Translations under genes and position numbers: made by a program
Assembly: GCF_037201965.1 (NCBI RefSeq)
Contig: NZ_CP147518.1
Location: forward strand, 4,643,001 to 4,707,000
Source of the DNA: Spirosoma sp. SC4-14
Lineage (GTDB): Bacteria; Bacteroidota; Bacteroidia; Cytophagales; Spirosomataceae
DNA length: 64,000 nucleotides
Reading direction: 5' to 3'
Part shown: positions 59,366 to 64,000 of the stretch, one piece after another
Layout of the letters: each line of letters opens with the position of its first letter
Position numbering within the stretch: position 1 is the first letter of the stretch
The notes under the pieces: generated by a model
Databases searched by the model: none
Seen by the model: the letters and a program-made list of their open reading frames with translations, nothing else
Told to the model about the DNA's origin: nothing

Positions 59366-62275
59366 TTACAACTGGACTTTCAGGCCTAACGTAACGGTTC
59401 TGGTTACGGGGTAGCCCGTCAACGATTCGGGGTCGCCATACGGAATCCGGTCGAGAGAGAACAGGTTCGTACCATTGACAAAAAATCGCACTGTTTTGAG
59501 CCGGAGTTTGTCGGATAAACCCGCTGGCAGCGAATACCCGATTTCCGCACTACGTAGTTTAAGGAAACGCCCATCCCGCTGCCAGAAACTCGAAAACTGG
59601 TAGTTATTCAAATTGTCTTTTGACGATAACCGTGGATAGTCGGCTGTAGCTGCTGTTTGGGGTGTCCATCGGTTCAGGGCAATGGCAGCTACCTGCCCAT
59701 TGCTTTGAAATGCCTGAAAATAATTACCGCCTAAATAGACGGTGTTGCCCGTAACTGCCTGGAAGACCAGATCGGCATCAAATCCTTTATACCGGAAACC
59801 GGTGTGCAAACCAAGCGACAGATTAGGCAGGCCGGGGTTACCAATGGGTATTCTGTCATTGGCATCGATGATGCCATCGGGTTTGCCATCAGGCCCGCCA
59901 ATATCCTGGTATTTTATGTCGCCAGCTCTAATGATCTCACTCAACACGCCGGGAACGCTCTTGGGATCGACCTGTCGCCTGGCAATATCCTCCTCACTAT
60001 AAAAACCAATGGCTTTCAGGCCAATCGGCTGGCCAATGGCTAACCCTGTACTATACAAACCAGTGTTCAACTGAATAGCCTCCGCATTGAAAACCACTTT
60101 ATTCTTAAAATAGGACAGGTTACTTTCGACAAAGAATTGAAAATCCTTTTTTTGCGTACCATTGTAGCGCAGGGATACATCAAACCCTTTATTGTTCGCT
60201 TTACCCTGGTTCAGACTTGGTGTAACGATCCCAGAAAACAACGGTGTCGTACTCGCCGACGCCACAACAATGTCGTAACGATCCCGATTGAACACATCAA
60301 CTGACAGGTCGAAATTCTTGAAAAGGGTAGCGTCAACACCAATGTTTAGCGATTTTTCTTTTTCCCAAGTTACGTTGGGGTTGGCAATTACATTTTCGGC
60401 TAATCCGCCAACAGCCGTATTACCCGTTCCAAAAAAGTAGCCACCACCACCAAAGGTTGCGGTATAGGCATAGCGCGACGACAATCCTTGAGAAACAATG
60501 TTATCATTGCCGACAAGCCCATAGGAACCTCTCAGTTTCAGGTAGTCAACGGCTTTGTTTTTATTTAGGAATTTCTCGCTGGAAACAACCCAGCCGACTG
60601 ACGCAGCCGGAAAAAACCCGTACCGCTTGCCGGGAGCGAAAAGATCGCTTCCCATATACCCCGCCGAAAATTCGGCCATGTATTTATTGTCGTACGCATA
60701 GGTAAACCGGCCCGCTCCACTATTATGCTTGTAGGGATCTGTTGAGTTAGCGGTTGGCGTACTGGGGTCCGAAGCCGGGCCAAAAACCGTAACGTTATCG
60801 GTATTGACCATCAATAGACCTGAAACATCACTTTTGCCAAATGTCCGTTTATAATTCAGAAACCCCTGTACAATCAGGTTTCGATATTGATCCAGTGTCT
60901 CTTCCGTGCCTACCAGCGAGGTGAGCTGTCCAACGGCAGGACTGTAGACGGCATCTCCGTTTGGCCCGCTTGACACCGAAAAGCGTGGGTACTGTTTGGA
61001 TTTATACGACCCCGATTTAAAGTAGTTATTGATCGAAACAGCAACAGACGCACTCAGTCCTTTAACCAGCATGTCTAGCTGCTCCGTTAACTTTAGCGAC
61101 GACAAAACAGTACGTGCGTTGTTCTGATAAAACCCTGTTGATAGTAAGTTGGCCACTGGGTTGGCATATAACGCATTACCACCATAACTACCATTTGGGT
61201 TGTAAACCGGAAAAGCGTTGGGAGGCAATTGAGCCAGTAAACTAAAGGTCGACCCGGTGGTGTAGTTGTTGGGGTTGTTGGTCTGCTCAAACGCACCGGC
61301 AATTTTAAATTCGGCCGACAAGCGGTCGGTGAGGTTCACATCCAGGTTAGTCCGAAAGTTATACTTCGCGTATTTTGAATTGGAGCTTTCATCATTCATT
61401 TCGCCGAATTTTTTAAATAAACCCTGGCTGTTGATCGCATTCAGCGTCACAAAATACCGAACGAATTTGTCGCCCCCACCAAAGGTCAGGTTGTAACTGG
61501 AGACCGGGGCTGTTGGCCGCAACACCTGATTATACCAGTTCACGTCGGGATGAAAAACGGGATCAGACCCATTTTTATAAGCATCCAGGTCGGCATTCGT
61601 ATAGCGAGATGGCAAACCGTCGTTGGCTAGGGCTTCATTATACAGCGTGGCATAATTGTAGGCGTTTAAAAATTTTGGTACGTACTGCGCCTGATTGAAT
61701 CCCTGTTTGGTGGTAAATGAAATCCGCAGCGGGCCCTCTTTCCCCGCTTTGGTTGTAACCAATACAACGCCATTGGCCCCGCGAGCCCCGTAAATTGCCG
61801 TTGCCGAAGCATCTTTCAGGACCGTGATCGTTTCAATTTCTTCGGGCACCAGTTGCATAAACGAATTGGCTGGTCCCACTCCATTGCTGATATAGCCGTC
61901 GATCACATAAAGCGGAGCATTACCGGCTGCACCGAAGGTATTAACCCCTCGCACGAACAGGCTGGGTGTAGAAACCCCCGGCTCCGATCCGCCCTGTGCA
62001 ACGGATAAACCCGCCAAACGTCCATACAGGGTATTACCGAGGTTAAGGGAAAAGTTTTTTTCCAGGTCCGCCCCATATACTGTGGAAATAGCACTGGTGA
62101 TCCGTTGTGCAGCCTGGGTGCCATAGCCAATGTTTTTACTGGCTGACATGGGCAAAACGGTGACACTGTCCAGGGCAGACAGTTGACTTGTTCCCTTTTG
62201 CGCCTGTGCGTTTTTACTCAGAAGCAGGGCTGAAAGTAGGACAAGAAAAAAATGTATGGTATAATATCGTTTCAT
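59366..62275 (-). CDS. SusC/RagA TonB-linked transporter lacking the N-terminal carboxypeptidase-like domain
   Basis: 969 residues. After the signal peptide (LVLLSALLLSKNAQA) only about 30 residues precede the plug (SVTVLPMSASKNIGYGTQAAQRI; LYGRLAGLSVAQ; LYVIDGYISNG; VLKDASATAIYGARGANGVVLVTT); the usual carboxypeptidase-like regulatory domain seen in the other SusC of this window is missing. The barrel is complete and ends LGLKVQL. The TonB box must lie in the short N-terminal stretch. The reduced N terminus is a variant known in the family. Confidence 0.94.
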   Translation of the reverse strand: MKRYYTIHFFLVLLSALLLSKNAQAQKGTSQLSALDSVTVLPMSASKNIGYGTQAAQRITSAISTVYGADLEKNFSLNLGNTLYGRLAGLSVAQGGSEPGVSTPSLFVRGVNTFGAAGNAPLYVIDGYISNGVGPANSFMQLVPEEIETITVLKDASATAIYGARGANGVVLVTTKAGKEGPLRISFTTKQGFNQAQYVPKFLNAYNYATLYNEALANDGLPSRYTNADLDAYKNGSDPVFHPDVNWYNQVLRPTAPVSSYNLTFGGGDKFVRYFVTLNAINSQGLFKKFGEMNDESSNSKYAKYNFRTNLDVNLTDRLSAEFKIAGAFEQTNNPNNYTTGSTFSLLAQLPPNAFPVYNPNGSYGGNALYANPVANLLSTGFYQNNARTVLSSLKLTEQLDMLVKGLSASVAVSINNYFKSGSYKSKQYPRFSVSSGPNGDAVYSPAVGQLTSLVGTEETLDQYRNLIVQGFLNYKRTFGKSDVSGLLMVNTDNVTVFGPASDPSTPTANSTDPYKHNSGAGRFTYAYDNKYMAEFSAGYMGSDLFAPGKRYGFFPAASVGWVVSSEKFLNKNKAVDYLKLRGSYGLVGNDNIVSQGLSSRYAYTATFGGGGYFFGTGNTAVGGLAENVIANPNVTWEKEKSLNIGVDATLFKNFDLSVDVFNRDRYDIVVASASTTPLFSGIVTPSLNQGKANNKGFDVSLRYNGTQKKDFQFFVESNLSYFKNKVVFNAEAIQLNTGLYSTGLAIGQPIGLKAIGFYSEEDIARRQVDPKSVPGVLSEIIRAGDIKYQDIGGPDGKPDGIIDANDRIPIGNPGLPNLSLGLHTGFRYKGFDADLVFQAVTGNTVYLGGNYFQAFQSNGQVAAIALNRWTPQTAATADYPRLSSKDNLNNYQFSSFWQRDGRFLKLRSAEIGYSLPAGLSDKLRLKTVRFFVNGTNLFSLDRIPYGDPESLTGYPVTRTVTLGLKVQL

Positions 62276-62314
62276 TGTGGCTCAGGAAGTTGGTTAAAAG
62301 TGGAGACAGTAATC

Positions 62315-62359
62315 GGAATGCCGCCCAGCGAGGTATCGCCCAGCGGAATGCCGCCCAGC
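62315..62359. repeat. Three tandem 15-bp repeats between susD and susC
   Basis: Unit GGAATGCCGCCCAGC, then GAGGTATCGCCCAGC, then GGAATGCCGCCCAGC. Outer units are identical; the middle one shares the CGCCCAGC half. Located in the 98-base gap between two sus genes on the minus strand. Confidence 0.85.
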
Positions 62360-62373
62360 AGCAAATACCATGC

Positions 62374-64000
62374 TTACCAACCGGGGTTTTGGACTAAATT
62401 TCCTTTAAGCACTTCAGTCAACGGGAACGGATGCAGGTACATATTTTTGTTGAACGTCCTGGTCTCAAATGTGTATGGCTTCCACGAATATTTGTAGTTG
62501 GGTGCGGTTCCCGTCCGGGTAATTTGCAGCCCATCCATATTTCCCTTCATGACCCCTTCTTCTTCGGCAATCAACCAGCGTTTGATGTCCCAGAACCGGT
62601 GATCGTCATTGAGCATTTCAATGGCAATTTCATTGCGAACGCGCTGCCTGAACTGTTCTTTGGTGAGTCCCTGTGGCAGATCGGGCATGCCGGAACGAGT
62701 CCGAATGGCATTGACGGCATCATAGGCGGCCTGCACGGGTCCAGCGGCTTCGTTTAAGGCTTCGGCATAATTGAGATACAATTCGTTGACTCGAAAGAGC
62801 ACATCGTTCATCACAAAATTACCACTGGTGGCATTGCGGGGTATGTATTTACGCAGCCACAAACCGCCTTTACAGTTCACATAATCTTTACCACCACTAT
62901 AGATCTGGGCAATAGGATCCCGTGCCGTATAATAGCCATTGGTATAGATCATCGACTGCTTGAACCGAGGGTCTAACTCAGCATATTTTGCGAGCAGGTC
63001 CGTTCCACCGGCAGCGTCCCAGGTTTGCGGTGTTCCGTCTAGTTTTTCGTACTTCTTCAGGAAATTCAACGGCACACTAATGCCGCTCCAGAACGAACCA
63101 AAGCAGGACGCATTCCAGAAGGTCAGGGGTGCATTGCCTATGTTCGTAATGGCTCCGGCGCTGTTCCCGCCACCCTGATACATGAATATCAACTCTTTGT
63201 TATTGGTCGTTTCCCACGATACCCGATAATTGCCCAGTGGCCCAACGGTGCCATTGTCCAGTTCTTTTGGATTTCGGTTCGCTGGCTCATCAATCAGCCC
63301 GTAGCCATTGGCCAGGGCATAATCGAGGGCCTCTTTTGCAGCATCGGCAGCTAACTGCCACCGGTTTTGGTCAAAATTACCATAGCAGATCAGGGCATTG
63401 TCGGCGGCATTGGCCATCGGTAGCACGGGCGTTGCGGTATTATACTGTGGGCTGGCAGCGTACAGCAAAACTTCTGCTTTGATCGCCAGTGCCACCAGCG
63501 CCGTTACCCGGCCCGTTTGCGACGCCGAGTAAGCGGCTGGTAAGTTGGGAACCGATTCGTCAATGTCTTTGACAACAAACTTTACACAGTCGCTGAATGA
63601 GCTTCGGGGTACTATCGCTTTTTCACCGGGTTCAAACACCTTATCGACAATCGGGACACCCCCGTAGCGTTTCAGCATTTCCAGGTAATTCAAGGCGCGC
63701 AAGGACTTCACTTCGGCAATAACCTGTTTTTTATAGGCCTCATCGGCATCGGGCACTTCGTTGATCCGTTTCAGAACAAGGTTAATCTGGCGTAAGGCTA
63801 TCCACCGAATGTAATACCGAAAGTCCTCGACGTTCACGATGGTAGCCGGAAGCACCGTACCCTCATTCCATCGGTTATTATTCACAAAGGCGGCTTCCGA
63901 TGCATCGCCTTCGTCGCTGATGCTGGAACTCGGATGAATACAGTCGGTTGTGTTTACACCAGAGAAGGGGATGTAGTTTCTGTCAGGAGAGGATACCGCT
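62374..64000 (-). CDS. SusD/RagB-family protein, N-terminal end outside window
   Basis: The minus-strand frame is open to the right edge (AVSSPDRNYIPFSGVNTTDCIHPSSS...), so a GTG at 63885 is not the start. SusD features: RQINLVLKRINEV, EVKSLRALNYLEMLKRYGGVPIVDKV, NYAEALNEAAGPVQAAYDAVN, RNEIAIEMLNDDHRFWDIKRWL, and the C-terminal NLVQNPGW. It belongs to another SusCD pair whose SusC would lie beyond the edge, giving two transporter pairs in tandem on one strand. Confidence 0.93.
   Translation of the reverse strand, partial: AVSSPDRNYIPFSGVNTTDCIHPSSSISDEGDASEAAFVNNNRWNEGTVLPATIVNVEDFRYYIRWIALRQINLVLKRINEVPDADEAYKKQVIAEVKSLRALNYLEMLKRYGGVPIVDKVFEPGEKAIVPRSSFSDCVKFVVKDIDESVPNLPAAYSASQTGRVTALVALAIKAEVLLYAASPQYNTATPVLPMANAADNALICYGNFDQNRWQLAADAAKEALDYALANGYGLIDEPANRNPKELDNGTVGPLGNYRVSWETTNNKELIFMYQGGGNSAGAITNIGNAPLTFWNASCFGSFWSGISVPLNFLKKYEKLDGTPQTWDAAGGTDLLAKYAELDPRFKQSMIYTNGYYTARDPIAQIYSGGKDYVNCKGGLWLRKYIPRNATSGNFVMNDVLFRVNELYLNYAEALNEAAGPVQAAYDAVNAIRTRSGMPDLPQGLTKEQFRQRVRNEIAIEMLNDDHRFWDIKRWLIAEEEGVMKGNMDGLQITRTGTAPNYKYSWKPYTFETRTFNKNMYLHPFPLTEVLKGNLVQNPGW

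Overview
The window looks like a chromosome segment of a Spirosoma-like bacterium (Bacteroidota, Cytophagales). This rests on three SusC/SusD-type outer-membrane genes sets, a hybrid two-component regulator of the polysaccharide-utilisation type, a type IX secretion tail, DUF1080 and Gfo/Idh proteins with lipoprotein or Tat-like leaders, and a roughly 50% GC background. No rRNA, tRNA or CRISPR array was seen.

Layout. (1) 1-10172: a surface-polysaccharide cluster: sugar-phosphate transferase (cut by the left edge), flippase, Wzy-like polymerase, one GT2, one hexapeptide acetyltransferase and four GT4 enzymes, closed by a strong terminator and a convergent WecG/TagA-type transferase. The middle (about 500-9150) is strikingly AT-rich and looks like an exchanged serotype cassette. 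(2) 10173-14855: small genes: a lipoprotein, an ECF sigma factor, two paralogous ~70-residue proteins, a lone LytTR regulator and a GerW-like protein. (3) 14952-22308: a stress/bioenergetics group: zinc alcohol dehydrogenase, three two-domain universal stress proteins, a Ca2+-type P-ATPase and a small helical protein. (4) 22372-26371: dead insertion sequences around a Crp/Fnr regulator, a beta-barrel protein and a DUF4386 membrane protein. (5) 26549-41304: a polysaccharide-utilisation locus with a 1798-residue secreted esterase-like protein carrying two CBM3 modules, SusD, SusC and a divergent hybrid regulator; a haem-binding HEAT-repeat protein converges on it. (6) 45764-52658: a haloalkane dehalogenase and Crp/Fnr pair of low GC, a second insertion-sequence graveyard, NmrA and short-chain dehydrogenases, and a TetR gene with a perfect 20-bp inverted repeat. 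(7) 52996-64000, all minus strand: a second SusCD locus followed by an exported pyruvyl-transferase-like protein, nucleoside hydrolase, DUF1080 protein and Gfo/Idh oxidoreductase.

The most unusual observation is a family of about 25 tiny insertions (mostly exactly 16 nt, some 15 or 14) that riddle the dead IS3 and IS110 transposase genes. Each has a 4-nt tag (commonly CGCT or CGGT) followed by a 4-bp stem, 4-nt loop hairpin. Deleting the unit usually restores the transposase reading frame to the residue. Arms differ between subfamilies in a compensatory way (TCGG/CCGA, CCGG/CCGG, CAGG/CCTG, CCGC/GCGG), both orientations occur, and one IS copy supplies an empty site for an insertion present in the other. 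I do not know of a described element of this kind.
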